DNA of 64,000 nucleotides from Chrysopilus asiliformis (GCA_964034945.1 OZ035960.1:107727933-107791932), one strand, 5' to 3'; shown: positions 1-12,701, numbered from the stretch's first letter. Made by a program: numbers and translations. The notes: a model not told the origin generated them from the sequence alone.

Positions 1-238
1 AGCATAGTCGTAGCAGTGGCGTGGGGGGTAAAAATTCATGGAGTGCGCAAAATTTGTCTGAAGGTAAATTATTTGAAATCAAGTTTATTCAGATACGTCA
101 AACGGACAAATCGACAGACAGACAGATGCACGGACATCCTCATGAAATGGATTTGGTACTGATCAGAAAGTTTCTATCAGTCGGTCTCGGTCAAGAATAC
201 AATACTTTCCCTCTATACAAGAGGAAAATAAAAACAGG
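1..238 (-). mobile_element. H1 element (Helentron/DINE-like), edge-truncated
   Basis: Reverse-strand copy of a family whose head reads as a short inverted pair, CTTTCCTC...GAGGGAAAGT, followed by GACCGACT and a GTCT microsatellite. Here the head is at about 195-235 and the ACAG run at about 108-124. The same family is seen at 7395-8015, 23085-23640 and 43868-44220. Confidence 0.6.
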
Positions 239-1016
239 AAAAGCTACAGTTGCCAAGTGTTAATCGTCAAATCCTCTATATGAGGGCACACAAAATTTTT
301 ATGAAAAAAAAAATCCATTTGTGTGGGAGGGGAGAAAGGAGGTGGATTTTGATTAACAGATAAATTATGTAAAATTATATTCTAAACACATTTTACCTTT
401 ATAAGTTTTTCTATATGACTTTCCGTTTTCGAAAAAAACGCAAAAAACTGTTTCGTTTGTATGGGGGATGGAAAGAAATTTTCCATTCCGATTTTGCCCG
501 TTCAAGAACTTCGCCTTGGCTTTCACAAGAAACGCAACTATGCAAAATTTCCAGTCTCTAGCTAAATCTTTTCGCAGGTTATGGTGTTCACGGACAGACG
601 GACATAAAATAAGACCATTCCTTCCCCCCTCCCCATATAAACAAAGCAGTTTTTTTACAAATTTCTCGGATACGGCGATTCATCTGAAAACATCTATAAA
701 GGAAAAATGTGTTTAGAATATGATTTTACACAACTTACACATACATCAAAATCCAATCGGACCACAGCTTCCGTCTTTTTGCATACAAATGGAAGACTTT
801 TTTATTGTTTTCTCGAAAACTGTGGGTCGTATCGAAAAATTTATAAAGATTAAATGTGTTTGGAATATGATTTTACACAACCGTTCCGTACATCAAAATC
901 CAATCGGACCACTCCTTTCCCCCTCTCTTATACAAATGATTTTTTTAAAACAAACATTTTGTCTGTCATCATAATATGGTATTTGACAATTGGCCCCTGG
1001 TAATTGAAGCTTTTCC
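239..1016. mobile_element. Head-to-head pair of H3 element arms
   Basis: 239-605 matches H3 on the - strand, starting with its tail (TTGCCAAGTGTTAATCGTC). From about 605 the H3 sequence runs on the + strand to its tail at about 985-1015. The two arms meet at a remnant of the GTCC microsatellite (ACGGACAGACGGACA). H3 is a dispersed family with at least seven copies here. Confidence 0.6.
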
Positions 1017-1849
1017 TATGTTTTTAAACCCGGTTTTTTAAACATGAAAGACTTTTTTTTTTAAATCAGCATATTTTTACAACACTCACAACCACAAATT
1101 CTCCACAAAAAAAAGTAATTTATAAATGTTTAAAATACATATTTTTTTATTAAAAAAAAAAGTTACTTTCCAAGTTAAGATCAAAAGTCAACCCGGGAAA
1201 TCGAAATTATTTCCAGTAAAAAGAGAATTTTTCAAACCACATGAGATTTGAAGACATTTAATTTATGTTTTTTCCGTCGAAAATGATTGGAATTTTTCAT
1301 TTCAAATTTAATTAAATAAATTTACCAACGGTTATGAAAGCTGACATTAAATATTACGAACTTTTGGCAGAAGTTTTCAATTATATTCCAGCAATTTACA
1401 ATTATCTGCTCCCTTAGATGCCTCTTCACATATACATTTGCAAAAAGTCTTATCAAAGTTAGATTCGAATTTGAATACGAGAGAAAAACATTTTCGACCA
1501 GGGCCATTCATTTGAATGTAAAACCAGAGATATCATCATCAGCAGGACATCAACATCAGCATTTCCCTGAATAAGTTTGACGATAAAAAAAAAATATCAA
1601 ATGCATTTGGAATAGGGTGACGGAAACAGTAATAGGATATAAGATGTCTTTTCAACGTACTTTAAACCATTTGTGGAAAACAAAAAAACACCGAAAATAT
1701 TGGAAATGGCAGTATTTGATTAAAATAAAACCAAATTTATCAAAAGCGCAAAAACTTTGAAAACGGCAAAGATTTTAAAAAAGCTAAACAGTTCTGAAAA
1801 TGCCATTCCCGGCTCTTTACTCTCCCCGAATGTAGGCCAACCAGAGGTT
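1017..1849. other. AT-rich sequence, nothing recognised
   Basis: No coding, RNA or repeat signal that I can support. TAGGGTGAC at 1613 has an inverted partner GTCACCCTA near 3362 (see findings). Confidence 0.5.
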
Positions 1850-2650
1850 AAGCGCTTTTAAAGCTTCCTTTTTAAAAGCTTTTAGTTAGCTTGCCTTCGT
1901 ATCTGACTGTCTGTCTGTCTGTATGTCAGGATCAAATCTTGCAATCCAATTTTGACCAACTTCCACTCATCCGATTAACTTGAAATTTGCACACATACTT
2001 AAGTCCGATGACAATATAATATTTTCACTACTTCGTCCTTGCAAGAATAAGGAAAGGTGCTGTAAGTGCCAACGCACACGGTTCATCTCGTCGCGGCAAC
2101 TTTTGGTCCTCAAAATGCCTTTCCGACGTACACGTTTCTTCACTTTTTAGTAGGAAAAACTTGTTTACAACAAGCCATCGCTCATGTGTGTGTGGTTCTC
2201 ATATATGTGTTGTATTTTGTTATTTACCTACCTGCCTGAAAAATAAAACTACCTGCAATTGGGATTTCGCTATTTGCATTCAATTTTTGTTTATTTGGGA
2301 TATGTTTACGAGTCGGTGGCTAAGCACCGACTGCCTCAAAGAAATTACGCACACTTGCATGCTGACGTGCTACACGAGCGACTTCGTTTGTGTGCGTAAA
2401 AGAAGACGAGAAGAACACTTTTCGAGTGGCGACTTTTCCCCTCTCGCCGCACTCGTTTCTTTCCTACAATTTGGTAAAGTTGCGGCATGCTGATGACCGA
2501 AAGTTGCTCCGTGTACGCCCATACTAAGGATAACGCGATTATCACTTGCCTCAATTTTTCCGGAAACTCTCATCTGAGGATTTTTGGGGTTGTTGAATCC
2601 GATTCTGACATTAAGAAGTTTGTAAGGATCTCTCAAAAGATCATTGCTTT
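1850..2650 (+). mobile_element. Dispersed repeat R5 with a nested MITE
   Basis: 1850-2045 reads AAAAGCTTTTAGTTAGCTTG, a GTCT microsatellite, then a segment ending TTCGTCCTTGCAAG. 2525-2650 continues the family (TCATCTGAGGATTTTTGGGG, AATCCGATTCTGACATTAAG). A reverse copy is at 13960-14400 and a partial copy at 28262-28510. The interruption between the two parts is a separate element (2054-2526). Confidence 0.55.
2054..2526. mobile_element. MITE nested in R5
   Basis: The ends are imperfect inverted repeats: ACACGG...GCAACTTTTGGTC on the left and GACCGAAAGTTGCTCCGTGT on the right. This resembles the ends of the PIF-like element at 53986. Exact borders are uncertain. Confidence 0.45.
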
Positions 2651-2772
2651 TGAAGACTAAAAAGTATACCTATATGATATTTTTTTTAGTGACGAAAGAA
2701 AGAGTTAATTTTGGAAATTGGCGAAACCAAAACATCAAATTACAATGAAAAGTTGAGGTCCAACCCAATTAA

Positions 2773-3005
2773 CCCTCTAACCGGAATATTTCCAAAAAAA
2801 AATTCACCAAAATATGACTTTTAACTTGCGACAGACCGTAACCAAGACAACGCACAGGGCTAAATTTTTTCCAGCATCTAAAGCGATAACTTACAAAAGT
2901 CAGTGTAACACGTTCAGGCGATTTCCGGCGATTAAAATTGTTACCCGTTATAAACAAGCGAATTCCCTGAAGCCCGCCTTTTGTCGGACAATTCCGGCTA
3001 GAGGG
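2773..3005. mobile_element. piggyBac-like MITE
   Basis: 233 bp flanked by TTAA on both sides (2769-2772, 3006-3009). The ends are CCCTCTAACCGGAATAT and ATTCCGGCTAGAGGG. A TTAA duplication with termini starting CCC is characteristic of piggyBac-type transposition. No transposase is present. Confidence 0.75.
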
Positions 3006-3009
3006 TTAA

Positions 3010-4517
3010 AGACAAACCGTGCAAGAAAATGTTCGGAAACCCACATTTTCAAAAAAAAATAGGAATTTCTGAAAAGGAACCAGGCAAAATTTCGAACACT
3101 GAAACGTAAGAGAACAGCAACTGTTCACTTAGGGGAGGTTCAAAATGTCTTATATGGAATTTAGAATTTTGATAAGGTATTAGCTCATAAAATTTCAAGA
3201 CAATCGGTCACGTAGAAACCGAGATTCGGCGGTATTAGTGACTAGAAAAATGTTCCAAAATGCAATATCTGCTTAAAGTAGATGAAGATATTAAAATTTT
3301 TCAAAGATATAAACTGTGTTAACTGATTTTGCTATCAACTGTTTTTCGCTCCGGCTTATTGGTCACCCTAACTATGAAGACCTTATCGCAGGTGGTGAAC
3401 ATGGTTTAATAACTAATGTAATTACCCTATTTTCCTTTTAATCAATATATTTAATCGAAGACCATTGTAAGAAATTAAATTCTTTTCATTTAAATTCGAT
3501 CTACCATTCATTGAAAATCAAAATTAAATGCTCTACCAACCGATCCCTAAATATACGAATATCAGCGTATATCGACATATCAATAAATGCCCACTTATAA
3601 GCGCTGGGACAAAGGACATTTTAAAAAGGAGGAAAATGATTCCGAAGAATTTCCATAAATAGCAGAATCAAATTGCCATTTGCTTGCCTCCTTCAAAACT
3701 GAATCGTGGAGGAATTCTCCTTCTCTTCTTCGCCTCGATTTCAATTCTTGTCGACCCTCGATCGAAGTTTCAATGACCTAAGGCAATTCTTATCTTTACA
3801 TTTTCTTATTTTCTAGTTTTTTATTCGATTTCGTTTTGCAATTCACTTCCACTTGTACAGTTAAGCTATTTCAATTCCATAAAGTGGTCAGGATAAGCCA
3901 CTTTCCTCCAGACATTTCACCCAACTCATCCTGATTTCAGTTATACTGGGAAAGAACCGAAAGGGTAAAAAGGGGGGAAAAATATACTTACAAAAAGTGA
4001 ACATTTTTTTCATGTGTTTGTCGTATTTCATTTTTTTTTTCCTGGGCGATGTGATAGTCACTATTGTATTGGAAAGAGTCAAACGAATCTATGAAGGATC
4101 TAGAAAAGAACCGGAAAGAAAATGGAAAATCATTGGAGGAAAATTGCTCTCATTATGCGAAGGAGCCACAGTCGTAGTTTCAAAGATCATTTTAACACAC
4201 ACACACACAGGCAGACATACACACGTAAACAAACAGCCAGATAACGCATGCACCCCTTAAGAGGAACTAAAGAAAGAACCACCGGCACCACGAGCGACAG
4301 TCATCATCCCTTAATGAGTTTCACGTGTATCACTTGTGTTTCATTTCGGTTTAGGGGATGCAATTAACTCTGCCCCGCAATTCACTCATTTAAAGTGACA
4401 CCTGATTCCGTTTTAACTACACCGGAGTTAATTTTCACAGGATGGCAGTAGGATGAAAATCTTTGGTGGGTTAAATCATAGTCCTGACTATAATGTGTAT
4501 GAAAAAGATTATGGGTC
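3010..4517. other. AT-rich intergenic sequence, nothing recognised
   Basis: A CACACA run sits at about 4196-4206. No coding or repeat family that I can support. Confidence 0.5.
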
Positions 4518-5859
4518 CAGTGGCGCATCAAGGGTGGAGGGGCAAGGGGGTTTCAAATGATTCCCAAATACCATGAGATAGGATATTTAATATTTTTAGA
4601 TATAGTATACCGTTTGTAACGTATCGAACCAATCGTCAAACACAAAAAAAAACTACAGAAGGGTGTTAGGGATGACCAAAGATTGTCATTTCCGCATGTC
4701 CGTGTGTCAGTCCGTCTGTCTGTCCGTCGGTCTGTTCGTGAACACGATAACATTCGAAAGGATTGTATAGTTACGTTTCTCGTAAATGGCAAGGTTAGGT
4801 TCTTCAACGGGCAAGATTGGACCATTCCTTCTCCCCTCCCTCATACAAACGAAACAGTTTTTTGCTGTTTTTTGCGATTTTCTCGAAAACGGTGCGTCAT
4901 ATTGAAAAATTTATAAAGATAAGATGTGTTTAGAATAAGATTCTAAATAACTCAGCCACACAGCAAAATCCAATTGGACTACTGCTTCCCTGCTCTCCTA
5001 TACAAATTGAATACTTTTTTCCTGTTTTCTCGAAAACTGTGCATCGTATCGAAAAATTTATTAAGATGAAATGTGTTTAGAATATGATTTTACATAACCG
5101 TTCCATACATCAAAATCCAATCGGACCACTCCTTTCCCCTTCTCCTAAACAAATGGCTTTTTTTAAATAAACATTTTGTCTGTCATCATATAGAGTATTT
5201 GACGATTCCCAAGGAGCGCAAAAGGTCGTAAAGTAGTAGTAGCGACTTTATTTTCGTGAGTACATGGTGGTGACGACCATTTTATGATTTTTTGTGCTAC
5301 TTAGGTTGGCCTCTGGCAATTGTAGCTTTTCTTATGTTTTTTTCCAAGCATTAGACGACCATATTATAAATCAACAATTTACATACAACCCATTTTCGTT
5401 TTTTTAAAACTTTAATCTTTAATTTTACATTTAAATATTTTTGGTAGCTTTCAAGACAGGCTGTAATTGGCATAACGAATTTTACATTTTTATAGAAGAC
5501 TAGCAACCCAAAAATATCGTCATAGAATAAAATATTATAGCTGTTTTAAAATATTGGTAAGTTTTCAAAATGTTTCCATTGACACAATATTGAATTCCTC
5601 GTGGAATGTGAAAAGGACAAAACTTGGTTTTACTCTATTTCGGGAATTGTGTTAATTTAAAGCGATATTTGAATTTAATCCGTACAAATTTTCGCCTGCG
5701 GGACTTTCCACATTAATAATTTTATGCGTAATCACATACTTTCTAAAAACAAATTACCGTATCTTTTCAAGAAAATGGAAAATTGAAGAATCATGCCAAA
5801 ATTCTGATTTCTTGATGGCATGGAACCCTCCATCAAATCAAATCCCGGGTGCGCCACTG
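4518..5859. mobile_element. hAT-like element hosting an H3 copy
   Basis: Begins CAGTGGCGCATC and ends with the inverse, GGTGCGCCACTG. An H3 copy occupies about 4560-5340. The 8-bp flanks do not match, so a target duplication is not confirmed. No transposase frame is present. Confidence 0.5.
4560..5340 (+). mobile_element. H3 element (Helentron/DINE-like)
   Basis: Has GTCTGTCTGTCCGTCGGTC, then GAACACGATAACATTCGAAAG, repeated TACAAATG and TTTATAAAGAT blocks, and the family tail (TTTGACGATT ... GGCAATTGTAGCTTTTCTTA). The tail is split here by about 75 bp of unrelated sequence (about 5212-5300). Confidence 0.6.
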
Positions 5860-5862
5860 GAT

Positions 5863-6612
5863 TGGAAGTTGTCTCTTTGGTGATGGTACCACGAGTTAAC
5901 TTTAATAATTCGTCCTTGCAGGTTTCTAATTCCAGGAAAACTCTTTGGAATCTAATCCAATAACCAGCAGCATCCTGTGATGAGATCCCATTAGAGCAAA
6001 TTAACGGGTCATGTCATCATCGTAATGGAAAACGATTTTTCCAATGCCGCAACAACTGAACTTACAGACAAGAAAACTGTACGAAATGTTTGCATAAGTT
6101 TAGACTCTTTATGCAAATTCACTAATTGCTATCAATGAATAATTAAACTTTTCAGAGTAAATACGGAATTTTGTGGATAGAAACACTTTTGGTAGAAACA
6201 CTTTCACTATTTTTTGATATTTGTTGATTGCTGTTCTAGTCTTATGGTTGATTTTAATTGTTTGCTGCTTGGAACTTTTGTTGATTTTTACCTTGCCTAC
6301 ATATGAAAATATCTGTTGCGATCAACACAAAACTTTCCTCTGCAATATTTAGTTTCGGAAAAAATATGTAAAAAATAATAATTTTCTAAATATTTCCAGA
6401 AGCGTTAAAGATAAGAACCGCAAAAGAAAAAAAAAACTTTTTATTTCCTTTGAATTGTGTTATACATATGTCTTTTTTCGCAAAAGCGCATAATTTCCAA
6501 AAATTTTCAAAAACTGAATTTTTTTGAAAAATTTTGACAATTGTTATAGATACGTAAAAACCTTTTAAAAAGAAATGTAGAAAATTTAATTTCCTTTAAA
6601 TTTTGTTATAGT
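5863..6612. other. AT-rich sequence, nothing recognised
   Basis: No supported feature between the hAT-like element and the Helitron. Confidence 0.5.
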
Positions 6613-6613
6613 A

Positions 6614-7394
6614 CCAGGAAGACCGAGCCATGCTCGGCGACCTCAAAATTCTACTTTTGCTGATTTTTGGGGAAAAACTAAGTTCACATTATCTTTACAG
6701 AGCTTTTCTAGAGTTTTTAAATTCCCGACCTAGAAAGCTAGAACTAAAACTAACGCGCGATAACAAAATTTTATAGAAATCGGTTGAGTGGTTATTGAGT
6801 AATCGCTGTAACCGATTTTTGAAACGTTGTTTTGAGACACCAGGTGAGGGTTATCGAGGGGAGGGAAAAGTCGGGTTTGTAGTGAGAAAATCGAAAGCCC
6901 TTAGCCCCCTTAGTAATACTGTAAAGTTTCATTAAGATCGGACCACCCAATTCGAAGATACCAGGCGAGGGGTATCGAGGGGAGGGAAAAGTCAGGTTTG
7001 TAGTGGAAAAGTCAGGTTTGTAGTGGAAAAATCGAAAGCCCTTGGCCCCCTTAGTAATACTGTAAAGTTTCATTAAGATCGGACCACCCAATTCGAAGAT
7101 ACCAGGCGAGTGGTATCGAGGGGAGGGAAAAGTCAGGTTTGTAGTGGGAAAATCGAAAGCCCTTAGCTCCCTTAGTAATACTGTAAAGTTTCATTAAGGT
7201 CGGACCACCCAATTCGAAGATACCAGGCGAGGGGTATCGAGGGGAATTTTCTCAGAGGTGAGACCTATCTAGATCGTTTCCTTGTCCCCGAAAATCCCTA
7301 ACCACCAATTTTCGTGACAATCGTTAGGCGGGTTTTCGAGATCGTTTGTGCAGACAGACAGACAGACAGACATTCCTCGTATTATATTATAGGA
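6614..7394 (-). mobile_element. Non-autonomous Helitron
   Basis: On the - strand it starts TCCTATAATATAATACGAGG with A in front. It ends with hairpin CCGAG-catgg-CTCGG, then TCTTC and CTGG (a CTRR terminus), with T behind. A|TC...CTRR|T without target duplication is the Helitron signature. Internally a block beginning GATACCAGGCGAGGGGTATC recurs at about 6835, 6957, 7098 and 7219 (spacing about 120-141 bp). GACA repeats lie near the 5' end. Confidence 0.75.
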
Positions 7395-8015
7395 TTCATT
7401 TCATTCCAAAAACGCAAAGTATTCGAGAAATTTTCAAAAAATTATTTTTTTTTTAAATTGTGTGGAAGATACCCGTTATAGCTACCGTTACTGTTTCAAA
7501 AGTTGATAGAAAACTACGATTTTCGTAAAACTTATTTACAAAAAAATTCAAGTCGCTATCTCGACGCGTTATCGAGTTATTTAACATATGTAAAAGGGAC
7601 AGACCGGGAAACTGACAAACCGACAACCCGACAAACCGACAAACCGACAAAACGACAAACCGACAGACCGACAGACCGACAGACAGATAGGCCTACAGAC
7701 CGAAAGACAGACAGATCGACAGACCGACCGATAGACAAACTGACAGACCCACAGACCGACAGACCGTCCAACAGACAAACAGACCGACAGACAGACCGAA
7801 AGACAGACCGACAGACAGACCGACCGACGGACGACAGACACACCGACAGACAGACCGACAGACCGACAAACAGATCGACACACAGATGCGCGGACTTCCT
7901 CATAATTTTGCCTAAAACGGATTTCGTACTGTTGAGAAAGTTTCTTTCTGCGCCCTTTCTCGAATCGGTGTCCATCACGGATACAATACGTTCCCTCTAT
8001 AGCAGAGGAAAGTAA
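7395..8015 (-). mobile_element. H1 element with expanded GTCT/GTCG microsatellite
   Basis: Reverse H1 copy whose head (CTCTATAGCAGAGGAAAGTA) is at about 7996-8015. The internal array of ACAGACCG-type tetramers runs about 7600-7885, far longer than in other copies, and produces long but meaningless open frames on both strands. Confidence 0.65.
7600..7885. repeat. Tetranucleotide array (GACA/GACC)n
   Basis: About 285 bp of interrupted ACAG/ACCG tetramers with some AACC variants, inside an H1 copy. Confidence 0.85.
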
Positions 8016-9808
8016 ATAATATAGATTATGCGTGATTTTCTAAAAAAAAATTAAAAAAACAATGCAAAAACAATTACCTCGGCGAAAACAGTGCCTCCCT
8101 CTAACAAATTCTAATGGACAAAAAAATAAACTAAAAACTATCCAGCATACTTATAAAGCAGTCTTGTAACATACGTGTTTTAAATCATACATCACATGCT
8201 ATATATTCATATACAAAAAATAATAGTGAGTATATTTACTGGATTTCATATTGGACGTTTCTTTTGAAAAAAAAATCGTTATGAAAAATCGTTTAAAAAA
8301 AATTCGCACGCTATCCGGCGGCATTGTTGGTCCATTTAAAAATATGTACTCTCAAAAGAACCAACCACTATAAACGTTAATTTTTTTTTGTTATATTTCA
8401 TATTCTCATCTGTATAGATACTGCGGATCAAAACGTTTTTTTTTTTAGAATTCAAAGAATAAAAAAAATTGTCATTTGACGGATTGTCGAGTGGACTTGC
8501 GGCCACAAAAAATACAAATAAAAATTATGAAAAAAAACTGTTAAAATATACGAGTATATAATTCTAGGGCAAATAATCGTATCTTGTCATGCACCAAAAC
8601 AACTTTTTACACAACCGAATTGCTACGAGCGAGGAGATGTGATGATGGCAGTCTCTATGATCATTCCAAGTGGGATTTCAAAATCGTGGACATAAATTGG
8701 GGGATTATTATAACAAAAACAACACCAACAAACTATAGATGGAGAGTGACATTAACTTCAACAGATCCCATCTCAGTGCATAGAAAACAATGTTACCAAA
8801 GTTAAAAAAAAAGAATTTCTTTACTAAAAAAACGGTTTTATTGTTTTTTTTCTCACTTGTTAGTATGGTTCAAATCATGTAACCTAACTTTGAGCCACTT
8901 GCTCCTATCCGATTGATATGAAACTAAGTTAACTCTGATATTAAGGGGTTTCCATGTTCAATGTCCGGATGTTGTAATTCTTTCATCTGCCAGCTCTACG
9001 TCTTTTTGGACATATATGGTGACATTAATACTCAGTCAACTTTGCCTTTCATCATGGAAAGATAGACAGTTCAACAACGGCAAGAAATTATCCAGCGCAC
9101 GGAGAGAAAAATCATTGGTTTATTCAACTACGCTTCGTGATTAACCAACAATACCATGAACATTATGAAAAGGCCGACAAAACCAATAAAACAACAACAA
9201 AAATAGTGAAATTAATTACAAACGTGATTAAATCAACCAACAAGTCAGGGTTGATTAAAAAACTTTGGAGATCACGGAAATTGTTGATTTTTATTACAAA
9301 TATAGTTATTTTAAATACGAATTCGTGATACATTGATCACGAATATGTTAAATAGTGAAACCATGTAAAGCCCCTCGACTGATTGAACTTAAATTTTCCA
9401 TTAGTGCGTTCTAAGGAAAAATACAAAACCGAAAAACATACATTTCCCAAAAATTTTATGACTGGTAACATTGCTCACAAACTAGCAACAGAATATAAAA
9501 CATAACTAAATAAAAAAAACAAATACACACAAAACATTCTAAAAGAGTCGACTTTTGAAAATTGAAAATGGTCGCGGATAACATTATGGGACAGAAAAAT
9601 ATGCGGGACTCTAAATTGATCTTAACGAGGCTTAATTGGACACAGTTGTATTTGTTGGAATTCCAACTGTAATACGAATATACATAAATTCATACATAAT
9701 GTATGCCATAACATAAAAATAAATATAAATATCAAAGAATATGCTCATACGTAAGTTAATTCTATTGCTAAGGCAAAAGCTATATAAATAGTTAAAATCG
9801 TATGTGAA
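8016..9808. other. AT-rich sequence, little recognised
   Basis: A segment at about 8935-9005 (CGGATGTTGTAATTCTTTCA) is a diverged partner of 10275-10345, so a short dispersed repeat is present. Nothing else is supported. Confidence 0.45.

Positions 9809-9862
<54 letters not shown>
9809..9862. repeat. (ATCT)n microsatellite
   Basis: About 13 uninterrupted ATCT units. Confidence 0.95.
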
Positions 9863-9863
<1 letters not shown>

Positions 9864-10639
9864 AAAAACATAAGTCAAAATCGTAATATACATAGTTGCT
9901 GAAATTGTATTCGTTGAATGACGTTGAAAAACTTATTCGTTATTGAGACAAAAGTCATCCGCAAATGACATCAAGTGACTTTTTCGTACTCAAAAATAAA
10001 GTGAAATTTTCTTCATATTCCAACTAACATCGGTTGTGTTGTACGACTTATGTGAAAATGAAAACTTTTAGTGAAATGTAAGAAACTGCCATAATATTCC
10101 ACGATCCGAAAAGATTCCGTATGAGGAAATGTTTTCAGGTTCTGTCAAATCAAAACGGCAAACTTTAAAGTTTAAATGTTTTCAAATGAAAACTTTCGTT
10201 CACAAGTGCAAAAGCACATTTAAGGATTCGAGTATTAGTGAAGATTAGTCCAAGATTTAATACCATCGGAAATTAATGTTTTCCGGTTTTCCAATGTGAA
10301 TGTCCAGTTGTTGTAATTCATTGATCTGGCAACGCTGTGTTTTTATTTGTTCTTTCTAATGGAAAAAAAATCATTGAGGTTTGCAACCTTAATCTGCAGA
10401 AAAAGGACTGCTTGTGGGTTTGTTTGCTTGATATAAACTTCGACCCCAAGTTTTTCCAAACCGACAGCGCTATATGTCACACAAAAGGCAAAAAAATCGG
10501 ACCACCCATTTGCGGGTTATTGGGTGAAAACTCCGTTTTGGGGATGGGATGAAAAATGTTGGTAGGGCGTGAATTTTCTTTTATCACACTCCCATTCATA
10601 TAGACGCGCCCGCAGGTAGTCTCCTTCTTGTTTTACCCT
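9863..10639. other. AT-rich sequence, nothing recognised
   Basis: Contains the second copy of the short repeat noted at about 8935 (about 10275-10345). No coding signal. Confidence 0.45.
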
Positions 10640-11690
10640 CAAAAATCGAAAAAATTGGATAATTCCAACGGTTGGAATTGGGAATTATCCGCTATATGTA
10701 GTTTGTGTCCGTCTTTCCGTCCGTCTGTGAACACCATAACTTTGGAAAGGATTGAGCTAGAGATTTTAAAAGTTTTTACAGTTACCTTTCTCGTAAATGG
10801 CTAAGCTAGTTCCCCCATCTTCCATACAAACGAAACAGTTTTTTGCAATTTTGTTGATACGGCTGTGTTCTATTGAAAAATTTATAAAGGTAAAATGTGT
10901 TTAAAATAGGATTTTACATAATTTATATATACATCAAAATTCAATGGGACCAGTGCTTCCCCCTTACCCTATACAAATAGAACACTTTTTCCTTGTTTTC
11001 TCGAAGCATCGTATCGAATCATACAAATATATAAAAATTAGTTGGTGTCTGTCTGTCTGTCTGTTCCTCTTTCACGCAAAAACGGCTGAACCGATTGACT
11101 TGAAATTTGGCATGAGTGTCTGTGGCAGTTCTGGTTCCAACATAGGCATACGGAAAAGTAGCGAGAGGGGTGGGGGGAGTAAGGGGAGGGGGTAAAGTGA
11201 TTTCGAAACTTAGTTTTTGCGATATGTTACTCTTTCGCGGGGAAACTACTGAACCGATTGGCCTGAAATTTGGCATAGATGTTCGTCGGGGTCCAGCCCC
11301 AACATAGACCCATTAAAAAGTAGGCCGAGAGGTGGGGGAGTAAGAGGAGGGGTTAAAGTTATCTCGAAACTTAGCTCTTCCTCTATGTTACCCTTTCGTG
11401 GGGAAACTACCGAGCCGATTGGCCTGAAATTTAGCTCCAACATAGACCATCAAAAAAAAATTGAAAAAATTTAACCCGGCAACGACGGGTATGCAAGCTA
11501 GTAATTTATAAAGATGAAATGTGTTTAGAATATGATTTTACATAACAGTTCCATACATCAAAATCAAATCGCACCACTCCTTTCCGCCTCTCCTATACAA
11601 ATGGATTTTTTTAAATAAACATTTTGTCTGTCATCATATAGAGTATTTGACGATTGGCCACTGGCAATTGTAGCTTTTCTTATGTTTTAC
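10640..11690 (+). mobile_element. H3 element interrupted by a Helitron
   Basis: The H3 body runs 10640-11018 and resumes at 11502 with AATTTATAAAGATGAAATGT through the family tail GACGATTGGCCACTGGCAAT. Comparison with other H3 copies shows the 483 bp between is an insertion. Confidence 0.7.
11019..11501 (+). mobile_element. Non-autonomous Helitron nested in H3
   Basis: Starts TCATACAAATATATAAAAAT after A (11018). Ends with hairpin ACCCG-gcaacga-CGGGT, seven bases, then CTAG at 11498-11501, followed by T. The empty site is seen in sister H3 copies. It contains three units of about 162 bp, each with an ACCGATTG...CTGAAATTT core. No RepHel coding region. Confidence 0.88.
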
Positions 11691-12620
11691 CTTTTTTCAA
11701 AAAAAATATATAAACAGCAACTTACAGGAGCCCAATTTCTATCCAGTAAAATCTCAAAGCGTTTTTCTTAGATATGTCCTACATAGTTCAGTTTTCTTAA
11801 GAAAATTTCATACAGTAATATCAATGTTTAAACATCCAAATATGGTTCACCTTTTAATACATCCACACTTTCAATTCAATGTAAAAATTCTCCTACTCAA
11901 CTAAAGATATATAGTTGAAGTTAGTTAAAACTCTCACAGTAAGTTATGCAAATTCAAGTCTGGCATAAAGAACCGTAATGACATCAAGGAGACATTCGCT
12001 AATGAATTTTCGTGTCATGAAGCCCGTAATCAAGACTTTTCATTTTCATTTTAATTAGTTCGTCTGTGAAATTTTCGCCTCTTTGAATTTTGAACCCGTG
12101 ATCCGCCGATCCTGGTATTACTGCTGTTGCACCTATTTGTACCAGTCAGGCGTATGAACACCACACCGAATAATGCAATGTCGAAACTTTGTTTGAAAAC
12201 ATTGTTGTTTTTTTCCTGTTCTTTTTTTTGCCTTTTTCACACGATTGCAACAACCAACTTCAACCAATGGTGGTAATTCTGATTTCAAAATTAAATAGCA
12301 AAAGAGATCCTTGATGCTTGTGCACAATTACTTTAATTAAAATTCATTTGATCCTGCCACTGAGTGAGATTTTCTCATATTATCAAGGATGTTATTTCAT
12401 TTTTTGAACAATTTTTCACTCTATTTGATGGAATCCATTCGAATACATTACGAACTTTTTGAAATCTCAATCAAACTAATGGTAAAAACTATGTGTTGTG
12501 GATTAATTGGGATTTTAAAGAAAATCTCATACAGTTTATAATGAAATTATATTCATATAGGTATTAATTAGCATAGAATAGTCTTCAGTGACATGACAAA
12601 AAATTTGAGAATTTTTGTTT
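11691..12620. other. AT-rich sequence, nothing recognised
   Basis: No supported feature. Confidence 0.5.
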
Positions 12621-12701
12621 AAGCCCGGTTTATACACTTCAAGTAACTAGCGGCAAGTAAAGAGAGGCAAGTAGTTTGCTTAGTTTACACGTTTCAAGTA
12701 A

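Noticed and set aside
4196..4206. CA repeat as a notable microsatellite
   Set aside because: Only about five or six units; ordinary.
7503..8015. Frames rich in TDRQTDRP or SVCLSVGR
   Set aside because: Translations of the GACA/GACC tetranucleotide array inside an H1 element; also seen at 24309-24596 and 33225-33534.
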